From the NCBI RefSeq assembly GCF_001420595.1, contig NZ_LJIX01000006.1:2465058-2529057 (forward strand): a stretch of 64,000 nt of DNA, in the 5' to 3' direction. The notes beneath the pieces are model-generated. The model saw only the letters and a program-made list of their open reading frames with translations. It was not told the DNA's origin and ran no database searches. Of this stretch, positions 54,337 to 62,322 are shown piece after piece (positions within the stretch are counted from its first letter, which is position 1; each line of letters starts with the position of its first letter). The stretch comes from Cytobacillus solani. Its GTDB lineage: Bacteria; Bacillota; Bacilli; Bacillales; Cytobacillaceae. The translations under genes were made by a program, and so were the position numbers.

Positions 54337-55182
54337 TTAATGTGTTGCAAAATTATTTAGTTTACCTTCTGCTTCAAGTAAAGCAGCTGCAAGTTGATTA
54401 TTATGGCTTACATATTCTCTCCTAAAATAAAGACTTCGTATAAAATTCTTGCTGTTTATTTGAGCAATCATTTGATCGCGGTTTCTCGTCCAATCAGCGC
54501 AGTCTGCCAAGGAGATTAACCAGTCAGTGATTTTCTCATTAGGAATCAGGTTTTTGACAATCATTGTATCCACAATACTTGCAATCCGTTCATCCTCCTC
54601 ATCACAGAAAATGTAGATGCCATTATGAAGCATCCCTTTTATCACATCTAATACCTCAAGTTGCAAAGACATATCGCTTTCAGGGCATTGTATGAGCTCT
54701 TCTAGAGCATCAGCACCGTGGGCTGCACTATGAGCCCAGCCTTCCACAGGTAAATAGCCGCGTAAATCTTTCTCCTCTTTATAAAAGCGAAGCAATGCAT
54801 TCTTAACTGCTTGGAAATCAGAAAACGCCAAGAAAGGCTGTTTCAAGTGGCGGTGTAATATTAGAGCAATGGGCAAGACAGAAAAAGCTCTTGTTAAAAC
54901 TGTCAGGTCACCTGCATTGCCGAGATGATATAACAAATGCTGCTTATCGATTAAAATAGACAAGAGATTTCGCAGTTCCTCATCTGTAAATTTATTCATT
55001 TCAAAAATCCACTTTTGGAAAGTTGTATAGATAAGATCATCACGCAGCTCAGGCTGAGGATCACCAATATATTGCAGCATCTGTGTAACGAAATCCTGTA
55101 CTTCCTCCCCTTCCTGCAGCTGATAATGTTCCTTCTGAATTCTTATAAGATCCTGCATTAATTTTGTTTTAGTATTATGCAT
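54337..55182 (-). CDS. DUF2785 protein
   Basis: This 281-residue soluble, all-helical protein contains LPVEGWAHSAAHGADALEELIQCP and ADWTRNRDQMIAQINS, typical of DUF2785. The WAHS-AHGAD motif contains conserved histidines that suggest a metal or active site, but no function is established. ATG 55182 lies after a purine-rich GGGGATGGAAAA. It is monocistronic. Confidence 0.82.
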   Translation of the reverse strand: MHNTKTKLMQDLIRIQKEHYQLQEGEEVQDFVTQMLQYIGDPQPELRDDLIYTTFQKWIFEMNKFTDEELRNLLSILIDKQHLLYHLGNAGDLTVLTRAFSVLPIALILHRHLKQPFLAFSDFQAVKNALLRFYKEEKDLRGYLPVEGWAHSAAHGADALEELIQCPESDMSLQLEVLDVIKGMLHNGIYIFCDEEDERIASIVDTMIVKNLIPNEKITDWLISLADCADWTRNRDQMIAQINSKNFIRSLYFRREYVSHNNQLAAALLEAEGKLNNFATH

Positions 55183-55330
55183 TTTTCCATCCCCTTGATA
55201 TTAATGGCCAATAAATATTGTCAATTTAAGTAAAATTATAACCCATTTCACAAATGTATTTCTATAACAATATAGAATATATAGAATTATCTGAATTAAA
55301 CCCTTTGATATGTATGATAATCACAGATTT

Positions 55331-55360
55331 TTTTTAAAAAAAGAACCAAATGCTGCGTTC
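55331..55360 (-). terminator. terminator of the nitroreductase gene
   Basis: On the reverse strand AGAAC..GTTCT is a short stem followed by TTTTTTTAAAA. It lies just after the nitroreductase stop; 55183-55330 holds nothing recognisable. Confidence 0.55.
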
Positions 55361-55374
55361 TATTTTTCCTTTCA

Positions 55375-55950
55375 CTATTTATCTATAATTTTAAGAAGCT
55401 CTCGAATATCGGTACGTTGCCGAGCAGCAGGTACATATTCAGGATAGCCAATCATCAATGTCGCCACTATTTTCTCGCCAGGAGTTACACCTATTTCCTC
55501 CCTGAACGTTGGATCGTAAATCCAATCATTCGTACGCCAAATCATACCGATTCCTCTTTGCCATGCCGCAAGTTGAAAATTTTGAATGAGTGAGGAGACA
55601 GCTCCATAATCTTCATCCCACCTTCTTTGGCGGGGATCTTCGGGCATGATGACTACCAAATGCACGGGAATATCTCTAAAATATTGTGCTTTTTTCTTCA
55701 CTCTTTCCGAGATCTCGCCATCAACTTTTGGCTGTGAATGAATGTAGGCTTGTATAAATTTTTCTTTCCCCTCACCTACGTATAATTGAAATTTCCAAGG
55801 CTCTGTTAACTTGTGGTTGGGCGCCCACTTGGCCACATTCAGCAACTCAATGATCTCCTCAGGACTGATTGAATCCTTTTTAAAGGATGTAATTGTTCTA
55901 CGATTTATAATGTTTTGTTCGACAGCATTTATTCCTTCTTGATTACTCAT
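55375..55950 (-). CDS. nitroreductase family flavoprotein (YfhC/YdjA type)
   Basis: This 191-residue flavoprotein has RRTITSFKKDSISPEEIIELLNVAKWAPNHK at the N-terminus (FMN phosphate site RRT), DYGAVSSLIQNFQLAAWQRGIGMIW, and GYPE near the C-terminus. The HK(L)TEPWKFQLYVG pattern resembles YdjA/YfhC. It probably reduces nitro or quinone compounds with NAD(P)H. AAGGGGGATTTCCAG precedes the ATG. A Fur-like box 60 bases upstream suggests iron control. Confidence 0.85.
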   Translation of the reverse strand: MSNQEGINAVEQNIINRRTITSFKKDSISPEEIIELLNVAKWAPNHKLTEPWKFQLYVGEGKEKFIQAYIHSQPKVDGEISERVKKKAQYFRDIPVHLVVIMPEDPRQRRWDEDYGAVSSLIQNFQLAAWQRGIGMIWRTNDWIYDPTFREEIGVTPGEKIVATLMIGYPEYVPAARQRTDIRELLKIIDK

Positions 55951-56011
55951 TCTGGAAATCCCCCTTTCTTAGCTCTTGTAAAATAGTAAGTATGTAACTT
56001 ATCGTTCAATT

Positions 56012-56026
56012 TGAAAATCATTCTCA
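56012..56026 (-). promoter_or_regulatory. putative Fur box upstream of the nitroreductase gene
   Basis: TGAAAATCATTCTCA has two mismatches to the Bacillus Fur 7-1-7 motif and lies about 65 bases upstream of the nitroreductase start. Confidence 0.5.
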
Positions 56027-56374
56027 ATTACATCCCTTTTAGTATAACATAACTGTAAATAATTGCCTAGTATTACACTCAATGATGATCCATATTAAAT
56101 ATAAACTTTATTCCAAGATAGTTAACCTAAAACAACAGGAAGAAGTTTCCATGATGAATATCTCCTTAGAACAACTACTTCGTTAGCCTTACTAGTTCTT
56201 TATAACAAAGGATTCTTTAAAGCAATATGATTTTGAATATAGTACGTTTTATATTTTCTGAATTTTAAGAAAAAAGGAGCATACCTAATATAAATTAGAG
56301 TAGGTAGATAATTGCAACAACTTTTCTGTATTGTAATTTCACAAATGTTGCATCAATAATCATAAAAAAAAAGA

Positions 56375-56398
56375 ACCCAATAGCTGAGTTCTAATTTT
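56375..56398 (-). terminator. terminator of the HTH/F1-beta-like gene
   Basis: On the reverse strand AGAACTCAGCTATTGGGTTCT (arms AGAAC.. ..GTTCT) is followed by TTTTTTTTTATG. Confidence 0.7.
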
Positions 56399-56410
56399 GT
56401 TAACTTATTG

Positions 56411-57463
56411 TTAATCCGCAATATACTGCCCAATATAGCTTAACTGATCTGCTTGGATGGAATCTGTCACCCCATCTAAGATCTTTCTGACATCGTTAAT
56501 TGTATCTGATAAGGCTACAGATTCCCCCTTTTGTCCTGTAAAGGCTTCTGCGACATAGAATGGCTGTGTTAAATAGGCTTCCAGCCGTTCGCCACGTTTA
56601 AATGTTTGGATTTCAGCTCCTGGGAGATGCTCCAATCCTCGTACATTTACTAATGATCGGAGCTCTCGGTATCGACGTAGTAGTTTTTGTGCGCGTTGTT
56701 GAGTGGTGAGGTGATTTTGATCTAGATGGGCTCCTTCTAAAACGGAAGAGGTTGAATGAATTGGGTTGACTGCTGGAAATTTATGTCTTGCAGATAAATC
56801 AGCATCAAATTGCCATAATGTTTCAAGTGGACCATATGGCAGGTCTTCATCAACCGCTTCTCCAGTTAAATCGACTAAAAAAGTGGTGACTGTCGTGATC
56901 CCTATACCCTGTAATCGTTCTTGAAGGTCGTAAATTTCCCCAGTTACAACATTTCTTCGATCTGCAGCAAATGCAATTTCTGATGTTTTTCCCTTCACAG
57001 CTATTTCTTCATATACCTCATTGATTGTATGAGCGATGAAGTCAGTATTTTCTGTTACATCATTTAATTCAGGATAGTTTCCATTTGGAATGAGCAAAAT
57101 GGTTGTAAAGTCATCCTTTTTTAAGCGGAAGAATAACTCCGACAGTAGAACAAGCTGACCCATTCCATGGCGAGCAACTAACCCAATTGTACCTCCTTTA
57201 GCAAGTGGTGCAAATAAATCCAATGTTTTAATTTTCGTCTCAATCATCTCAATCTTCTCCCCTCTTATGATCAACTCATCCAAACTACACTCTGCCAAGG
57301 AAGCAAGTGCAACTAATGTGCGAACCTCTGAACGTCCGACAGGGATCTTACCCGTACAAAGATTAGAAACGGTAGCAGGTCTTAGACCTACAGATTTCGC
57401 AGCAGTTGTTAAATTAGGAACTCTTCTTCGTAATAGTGAAACATTTAATCTCAGATCTTCCAA
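56411..57463 (-). CDS. HTH (XRE-like) / F1-ATPase beta-subunit-like pseudo-ATPase fusion
   Basis: This 350-residue protein begins with a helix-turn-helix domain (about 1-66; TTAAKSVGLRPATVSNLCTG). From residue 77 it aligns through the F1 beta core: IKTLDLFAPLAKGGTIGLVA (beta: [20 protein letters not shown]), FPAVNPIHSTSS (YPAVDPLDSTSR), RAQKLLRRYRELRSLVNVRG, LTQPFYVAEAFTG and SLSDTI-like VALSDTINDVRKILDG. The P-loop reads ARHGMGQL instead of GGAGVGKT, lacking the catalytic lysine; the beta N-terminal barrel is missing. I infer a nucleotide-sensing or purely structural regulator. It is monocistronic, with its own palindrome upstream. ATG follows AAGAGGAGGTGTAAATC. Confidence 0.8.
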   Translation of the reverse strand: MEDLRLNVSLLRRRVPNLTTAAKSVGLRPATVSNLCTGKIPVGRSEVRTLVALASLAECSLDELIIRGEKIEMIETKIKTLDLFAPLAKGGTIGLVARHGMGQLVLLSELFFRLKKDDFTTILLIPNGNYPELNDVTENTDFIAHTINEVYEEIAVKGKTSEIAFAADRRNVVTGEIYDLQERLQGIGITTVTTFLVDLTGEAVDEDLPYGPLETLWQFDADLSARHKFPAVNPIHSTSSVLEGAHLDQNHLTTQQRAQKLLRRYRELRSLVNVRGLEHLPGAEIQTFKRGERLEAYLTQPFYVAEAFTGQKGESVALSDTINDVRKILDGVTDSIQADQLSYIGQYIAD

Positions 57464-57486
57464 GATTTACACCTCCTCTTACTTTC

Positions 57487-57540
57487 AAGAGTAAATTATT
57501 TTCTGTTAAAACGCAATAAATTTTACTCTTTAGCGTAATT
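57487..57540 (-). promoter_or_regulatory. long inverted repeat before the HTH/F1-beta-like gene
   Basis: AAGAGTAAA (57487-57495) and TTTACTCTT (57532-57540) are perfect inverted arms 36 bases apart, flanking the likely promoter. They are good candidate autoregulatory operators for the adjacent HTH protein. Confidence 0.55.
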
Positions 57541-57682
57541 TTTTTTCGATTTAAATTCAGTTTTTTATATTTTAATAAATATAATCTTTAATAGTTCAAG
57601 ACAAAGAATGGAAAATGGTTTGTAACTCTTTGAGAAGGTAACATATGAAAAAATTTTGGTAGGTAAGAAATAGATGAGAGCG

Positions 57683-57749
57683 GCATCAGAGAGTGCAGAT
57701 GATTCCCCTTTGCAAAAAAAACCAATGCGAGAGAGCATCAGAGAGTGCA
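57683..57749. repeat. 15-base direct repeat GCATCAGAGAGTGCA
   Basis: GCATCAGAGAGTGCA occurs at 57683-57697 and 57735-57749, each preceded by GAGAGC-like sequence, in a stretch without genes (57541-57778). Confidence 0.6.
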
Positions 57750-57778
57750 AAATAACCTTTTATCAGAAACTAAAAGAA

Positions 57779-57810
57779 AGCAGGAATCATATCATACCAA
57801 TGATTCCCGC
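57779..57810 (-). terminator. terminator of the 73-residue membrane gene
   Basis: GGAATCAT and ATGATTCC arms with GC/GC extensions; the reverse strand then reads TTTCTTTTAG. Confidence 0.7.
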
Positions 57811-57839
57811 AATCAATAAAACACAAATAATATACCTCC

Positions 57840-58061
57840 CTACAGTACCTTCTTATCTTTTTGTTCTCCAAGCTGCATTTGTTCCAGCTCAAGCCTCATT
57901 TTTTGCGTTTCAATTAGATAGTTTTGATGCTTTAACCTTTCCAGTTCTAATTCATCTTGGATCATTTTATGCTTGATTTTTGACTGTTTTTGAAAGTGAT
58001 CGGTTACGATGGCGATGATTGGAATAGAAAAAACCATAACAATAGCAATGGCTCCTGTCAT
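57840..58061 (-). CDS. small membrane protein with coiled coil (PspB-like layout)
   Basis: This 73-residue protein has one N-terminal membrane helix (about 3-20, IAIVMVFSIPIIAIV) and a long charged coiled coil (28-65, ELELERLKHQNYLIETQKMR). The layout resembles phage-shock-type PspB, but no sequence motif confirms it. GGAGGGATAATATG precedes the start. The following 58062-58431 contains no recognised gene apart from a hairpin at 58258-58278. Confidence 0.6.
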   Translation of the reverse strand: MTGAIAIVMVFSIPIIAIVTDHFQKQSKIKHKMIQDELELERLKHQNYLIETQKMRLELEQMQLGEQKDKKVL

Positions 58062-58257
58062 ATTATCCCTCCTGACATAATATCTGCTATACTAATATAT
58101 TACACAAAGAGTTACCGGAATCCTATGTTGGTTTTGATTTTATTTCATTATCTAAATAAACTAAATTGATTACTTGATGCTCCAGACTTCTCTCCTCATT
58201 ACTCTTTTTCTAATTAGACGACGCAATGAGCATACTGCCCAATTTTATAAAAAGGGG

Positions 58258-58278
58258 ATTGTCTCTTTTCATAGACAT
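58258..58278. repeat. hairpin resembling the terminator beyond the DUF1259 gene
   Basis: ATTTTATAAAAAGGGGATTG and the following TCATAGACATC (from about 58241) resemble 59424-59465 at roughly 80 percent of bases; both can form hairpins. It is the only structure I see in 58062-58431. Confidence 0.4.
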
Positions 58279-58431
58279 CAAAACTCTTTCTAATCTATAT
58301 CTAATTTTGTACTTAATTTTAGCCTATTGCATTGGTAAAACACTTAGACTTTCACTTCCAATCATTCAGTCAAGTTCCTTAATTTAGGTACATGAATATA
58401 ATGTCCTGAAATTTAATATTCAGGAGATGAT

Positions 58432-59319
58432 TTGAAATTGGACAATATGAGCAACATGAACCCAGATACTCTTTGCCAGGAATTTGCGGAAATTTTGGGG
58501 GCTACACCTTCTGTTATTAATGGCGTATGTACTGCGACAAGATCCCGGACAAATATTCACCCTGTTGTATTAGGCCGGAGAGCTGAATCCTTTATGTTTG
58601 TTCCACAGGCATATTCTTTTGAGAACCTAGATCAGAATGGAAAGGCATTATGTCTTGGTGAGACTGTTCTCCTTCAAGAAGAAGTTAACCCATTTATGAC
58701 TATTTTGCGTAAAGAGGGAATCATTGTAACTGCCCTTCACAATCACTGGCTTTTTGATATTCCCCGGCTAATGTATATGCATTTCGAATCTATTGATGAA
58801 CCTTTGGCTTTTGCTCGAAAAGTAAGAAGAGCATTAGACGTATTAATCACGCGCAATGTTGGAAGTTCTCGCAGAGTTCAAAAAGCATCAAACAGACGAG
58901 GAGAAGAACTATGTGAAGAGTTCAATAGAATTTTGGAAGGTAGCATGCATACATTTGAAGATGGGATTTGCATAGTGATGAAATCGCGGACAAATATTAT
59001 GCCTCGAGTGCTTGGAAGGCGTGGTAGATCATTTTTATTGATTCCACAAATGTTTGCCTTTGAATCTTTAACAGCGGACGGCAGAGCACTATGCAGTGGA
59101 GAAACGGTGATTCTACAAGAAGAGATAAATCCATTCATTAGCGAGCTTCGCGAACATAATATTATTGTGACAGCCTTTCATAATCATTGGCTTTTTGATG
59201 ACCCAAGACTGATGTATATTCATTTTGAAAAAATTGAAAATCCAATTCGCTTTGCAAATGATGTAGAGGATGCTATGAAGGTACTCACAACAAGAAAGAT
59301 AACACCTAATTCTAAATAA
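58432..59319 (+). CDS. tandem DUF1259 (LppY/LpqO-like) protein
   Basis: This 295-residue protein consists of two copies of a DUF1259 domain (about 8-145 and 155-290). Each repeats C-EF--ILG, a RSRTN motif (ATRSRTNIHPVVLGRR / MKSRTNIMPRVLGRRG), GETVLLQEEVNPF and ALHNHWLFD-PRLMYMHFE. The conserved HNHW and MHFE/IHFE suggest a metal site. Function unknown. The start appears to be TTG after AGGAGATGAT. No partner genes adjoin. Similar hairpins flank it. Confidence 0.82.
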   Translation: MKLDNMSNMNPDTLCQEFAEILGATPSVINGVCTATRSRTNIHPVVLGRRAESFMFVPQAYSFENLDQNGKALCLGETVLLQEEVNPFMTILRKEGIIVTALHNHWLFDIPRLMYMHFESIDEPLAFARKVRRALDVLITRNVGSSRRVQKASNRRGEELCEEFNRILEGSMHTFEDGICIVMKSRTNIMPRVLGRRGRSFLLIPQMFAFESLTADGRALCSGETVILQEEINPFISELREHNIIVTAFHNHWLFDDPRLMYIHFEKIENPIRFANDVEDAMKVLTTRKITPNSK

Positions 59320-59433
59320 AAGGTAAACCTTACTGTTTTTGCAAATTCCTTAGAGGGATAATTCCAAGCATAGCTTAGGATTTCTAACTATTTAAAACGA
59401 TGCAAGGATCATACCTGGCTCATTTTTATAAAA

Positions 59434-59470
59434 GAGGATGTTATCTATATTCATAGACAACATCCTTTTT
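59434..59470. terminator. terminator between DUF1259 and TraB genes
   Basis: GGATGTT and AACATCC arms with inner TCTAT/ATAGA pairing, followed by TTTTT; probably bidirectional. Confidence 0.8.
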
Positions 59471-59472
59471 CA

Positions 59473-60645
59473 TTATAAATGCTTTATAAATAATCGAATG
59501 ACATCTGCACCGCCAATAAAAGTTCCGAGTGAACTACCGATATTTGCCAGCACAACAACAAGGAGTACTCGAGTTACTTTATTTTTCCAAAATCCTTTGA
59601 AACTAAAAACGTCCTCAGATAGCGTCTCAAAATCTTTTACACTTGGTCTACGGAAGTAGGCTTGTACAGTTCCAGCAAACCAACCTGCAGCAGTGATTGG
59701 ATCTAATGCAGTGATTGGGGCAGCAATAAAGGCTGTTACAATTGCTAACGGGTGTCCGAAGGCGATGGCTGTTCCAAGTGCGGCGAAAGCTCCATGCCAG
59801 AGCACCCAGCTCAATGTTTGCTGCATACCTGCAGATGGGTTTGTATAGAAGGTATAAGCGATAATGGAAATAATAAAGATCGGAATGAGCCATCCGATAA
59901 TTTTTGGAACTTTCGATTTAGGTGGTACTTCGTTTAAGCGGGTTAAATCATGTTCTTTTTTGATTTCTTTTGTAATACCGGGAACGTGTGCGGCACCTAA
60001 TACTGCAACAACTTTTTCTCCAGGAGCGTTTTTGATTTTCTCAGCTAAATACTGGTCTCGCTCATCAATTAAAGGAGTCTTTAATTTCGGAAATGTTTCA
60101 GTGAATTCATTTAAAATGGCATTGATTGTGTCCTGTTCCTTTATCTTCTCCAGTTCTTCTTCTGAGATACTTTCTTTACTGAATATACTAGCTATTACTT
60201 GTGTTAATAGCATTGCTTTTCCTTTTAATCCAATTCCTCCCCAAATGCGAGAAAAGGTAATCTGGATATTTCGGTCAGCGAGAACGAGTTCAGCACCCGT
60301 TTCCTTCGCTGATTCAATCCCTTGAATCATTTCTTGACCTGCATTTATGCCAAACTGCTTGGCCATACGGTTCTGGAAGGAAGAAATAGCGAGATTCATT
60401 AAAAGCAAGGAGGCTTTTTTTTCTTTAATCACCTGAAAGATATCCATTTCCTTCCATTTATTCCCATCAATAATGGATTTATATCTTTGTTCATCTAATT
60501 CAATACAAATAGCATCTGGCTGTTCTGCCTCGATTACCTCTTTAACTAATTCCGCGCTGTGCTTAGACACGTGTGCAGTTCCAATTAATATGTATTCTTT
60601 ATTTTCTATGTGCAATCTAGTTATATTTTCATTTCCAACAGACAT
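59473..60645 (-). CDS. TraB/PrgY family membrane protein
   Basis: This 390-residue protein has an N-terminal TraB domain (YILIGTAHVSKHSAELVKEVIE, ICIELDEQRYKS, ELVLADRNIQITFSRIW, VVAVLGAAHVPGI) and four C-terminal membrane segments. TraB/PrgY proteins can inhibit or degrade pheromone peptides, and share the TIKI/EreA fold with GTAHVS and a Glu/Arg pair as likely metal/catalytic residues. The chromosomal role is unknown. ATG at 60643-60645 follows AAGGAAGGGAATAT; the seven upstream codons overlap the ribosome site. Confidence 0.88.
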   Translation of the reverse strand: MSVGNENITRLHIENKEYILIGTAHVSKHSAELVKEVIEAEQPDAICIELDEQRYKSIIDGNKWKEMDIFQVIKEKKASLLLMNLAISSFQNRMAKQFGINAGQEMIQGIESAKETGAELVLADRNIQITFSRIWGGIGLKGKAMLLTQVIASIFSKESISEEELEKIKEQDTINAILNEFTETFPKLKTPLIDERDQYLAEKIKNAPGEKVVAVLGAAHVPGITKEIKKEHDLTRLNEVPPKSKVPKIIGWLIPIFIISIIAYTFYTNPSAGMQQTLSWVLWHGAFAALGTAIAFGHPLAIVTAFIAAPITALDPITAAGWFAGTVQAYFRRPSVKDFETLSEDVFSFKGFWKNKVTRVLLVVVLANIGSSLGTFIGGADVIRLFIKHL

Positions 60646-60842
60646 ATATTCCCTTCCTTTTATCAATAATTAACTAGTTTCAATTAAGGAATGCTTATCA
60701 TTCAATTCTAACATTTACTTAATATAGTATAACAGGATTTTCAGCTTCCTGAAATGATTTGCTAATAGAGGACGTTAATTATGCTGTATTATTCCATAAC
60801 TACCTATCAACAGCAAAAAATGATACTATTGTTCATTTAAAA

Positions 60843-60871
60843 AACAAGAGGTGCAAATTGCACCTCTTGTT
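60843..60871 (-). terminator. terminator of the HIT-PP2C unit
   Basis: AACAAGAGGTGCAA and TTGCACCTCTTGTT form a 14-pair stem with a single-base centre; the reverse strand continues TTTTTTAA. Confidence 0.9.
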
Positions 60872-60892
60872 AACATTGTAGTAGAAGATTCC

Positions 60893-61702
60893 CTATTCAT
60901 TGCTTGGTCTTGTAACTTGATTCGTAATGTTCACATTCCAAGAAATGATTGTAGTACTATCCCTTACATGGTTAACCTGAATTTTTTGAAGGAGCAGCTT
61001 TATGCTCACTTCATCTTCAGAACTTGAAAACATCTTATATATTTCTTTTGGATTTGAAAAGGGTTCATTAGGACATTCAATAAGTCCATCGGTTGTTAAA
61101 AATATACGGTTTGATCCTTTTCTTAGTTCTCTTTTGCCACTGCTGTAGCAAGGAACTGTTTGTTCAAACGTGTTGACTTGTCCAACCCATTCAAAGAATT
61201 GCCGTTGGTTCATTTGGTATTGACCAAGAGAAGCAAGTTCTGGGTGAAAGATATATGAGGAACAGTCACCTACTGAAAGCCACCAAACATATTTATTTTT
61301 TCGAGCGACAATTAAACAGGCAGTTTCTCCATTAACTTTCCGACAAGAAGAAAGAAACTCTTCTCCTTGAAATAGATCCAAGACTATTTCTTCAAGTCTT
61401 TTAAAACATTGGTTAATCGGCATTGATAATATAGTTACAATTTCTGTTTTTTTTACTATAAATGTATCAATTACTATTTCTGCGCTTTCTGCGGAATGAT
61501 GTGCATCCAAAATGATAGCAAATTCCCACTCCCTCTTATCGTCTACCCATATCAAACAGCCATCTTCATTTTTATCCTGTCCTGCTGTTGAATTTCCTCC
61601 AAAACGTCCAATGGTTATCTGATTAATTCTTTGAACATCTATCTTATCAACAAAATTTTCCTGACAACCAATCCATGTGAATTCTTTCATTGAATTACTC
61701 AT
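60893..61702 (-). CDS. PP2C-like serine/threonine phosphatase
   Basis: This 269-residue protein carries a diverged PP2C set: GQDKNEDGCLIW, ILDAHHSAESAEI (for DGHGG), SVGDCSSYIF, FLTTDGLIECP and a C-terminal VRDSTTIISWNV. Three acidic metal positions appear to be kept, but DAHHS is unusual. It may be a phosphatase or a pseudophosphatase. The ATG lies within the end of the HIT gene, so the two are coupled. No cognate kinase is adjacent. Confidence 0.8.
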   Translation of the reverse strand: MSNSMKEFTWIGCQENFVDKIDVQRINQITIGRFGGNSTAGQDKNEDGCLIWVDDKREWEFAIILDAHHSAESAEIVIDTFIVKKTEIVTILSMPINQCFKRLEEIVLDLFQGEEFLSSCRKVNGETACLIVARKNKYVWWLSVGDCSSYIFHPELASLGQYQMNQRQFFEWVGQVNTFEQTVPCYSSGKRELRKGSNRIFLTTDGLIECPNEPFSNPKEIYKMFSSSEDEVSIKLLLQKIQVNHVRDSTTIISWNVNITNQVTRPSNE

Positions 61703-62147
61703 TTGAATTGTTCTCTAGGTGTGTTTTTATACGAGTGCAAAGTTCAATAACAGCGTTATTGTCACCCATTGGCGCATCCTCCCAATCATATACTTCCCAT
61801 GGACCCCAAAATTCTTTTGGCGTATTTGGATATCGTGCCATTAGGTGAAGATGAAGGTGCGGAACCGAGTTCCCTAAAACAACAGCATATACGTGTTCTG
61901 CTTTTTCAGACTCTACTAGAGCTTTACTAACCTTAGCCATGATTAACCCAAATGCTTTAGCTTCTTCTGCTGTCATATCACCAAGCGTTGGTGCATGTCT
62001 TTTTAAGTCTATCATAATATGCCCTAAGTAATTAGGTTTTCCTTTCCTATCAATATGACCAACATAAACATACTCATTTTCATAGATTATTACGCCATCA
62101 GTTTTTATAGCTCCACTATGTTTATGACAAATAAAACAATCATTCAT
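61695..62147 (-). CDS. HIT family hydrolase/nucleotide-binding protein
   Basis: This 150-residue protein has the histidine-triad motif HLHLHLMARY near residue 100, where the middle histidine is the nucleophile, and an N-terminal CFICHKHSG zinc-like pair. HIT proteins hydrolyse dinucleotide polyphosphates or nucleoside phosphoramidates. It is first in a two-gene unit with the PP2C-like gene (8-base overlap). GGAGAAGATTAATT precedes the ATG. Confidence 0.88.
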   Translation of the reverse strand: MNDCFICHKHSGAIKTDGVIIYENEYVYVGHIDRKGKPNYLGHIMIDLKRHAPTLGDMTAEEAKAFGLIMAKVSKALVESEKAEHVYAVVLGNSVPHLHLHLMARYPNTPKEFWGPWEVYDWEDAPMGDNNAVIELCTRIKTHLENNSNE

Positions 62148-62240
62148 AATTAATCTTCTCCCTTTTTAAATATTCTTAAAATTATAATATATAAACACAT
62201 AGATTGGTATAATTTCCTAAATTTATTTTATTTTCCTACT

Positions 62241-62265
62241 AAAAAAACACCCCATATGGGGGTGT
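62241..62265 (-). terminator. terminator of the chemotaxis receptor gene
   Basis: On the reverse strand ACACCCC..GGGGTGT is a seven-pair stem around a five-base centre, followed by TTTTTTTAG. Confidence 0.88.
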
Positions 62266-62322
62266 CATATACAGCAGTGCGCTGTGTTTTAAGCCAAATT
62301 TAAAACTCAATTTATAAGAAAT

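Larger units (their letters stand above)
55951..56410. other. intergenic region with Fur box and inverted repeat
   Basis: TGAAAATCATTCTCA (56012-56026) fits the 7-1-7 Fur consensus TGATAATNATTATCA at 13 of 15 bases. TGCAACA (56313-56319) and TGTTGCA (56346-56352) form another inverted repeat. The end (56375-56398) is a terminator of the gene at 56411 on the reverse strand. No coding frame is convincing. Confidence 0.5.
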
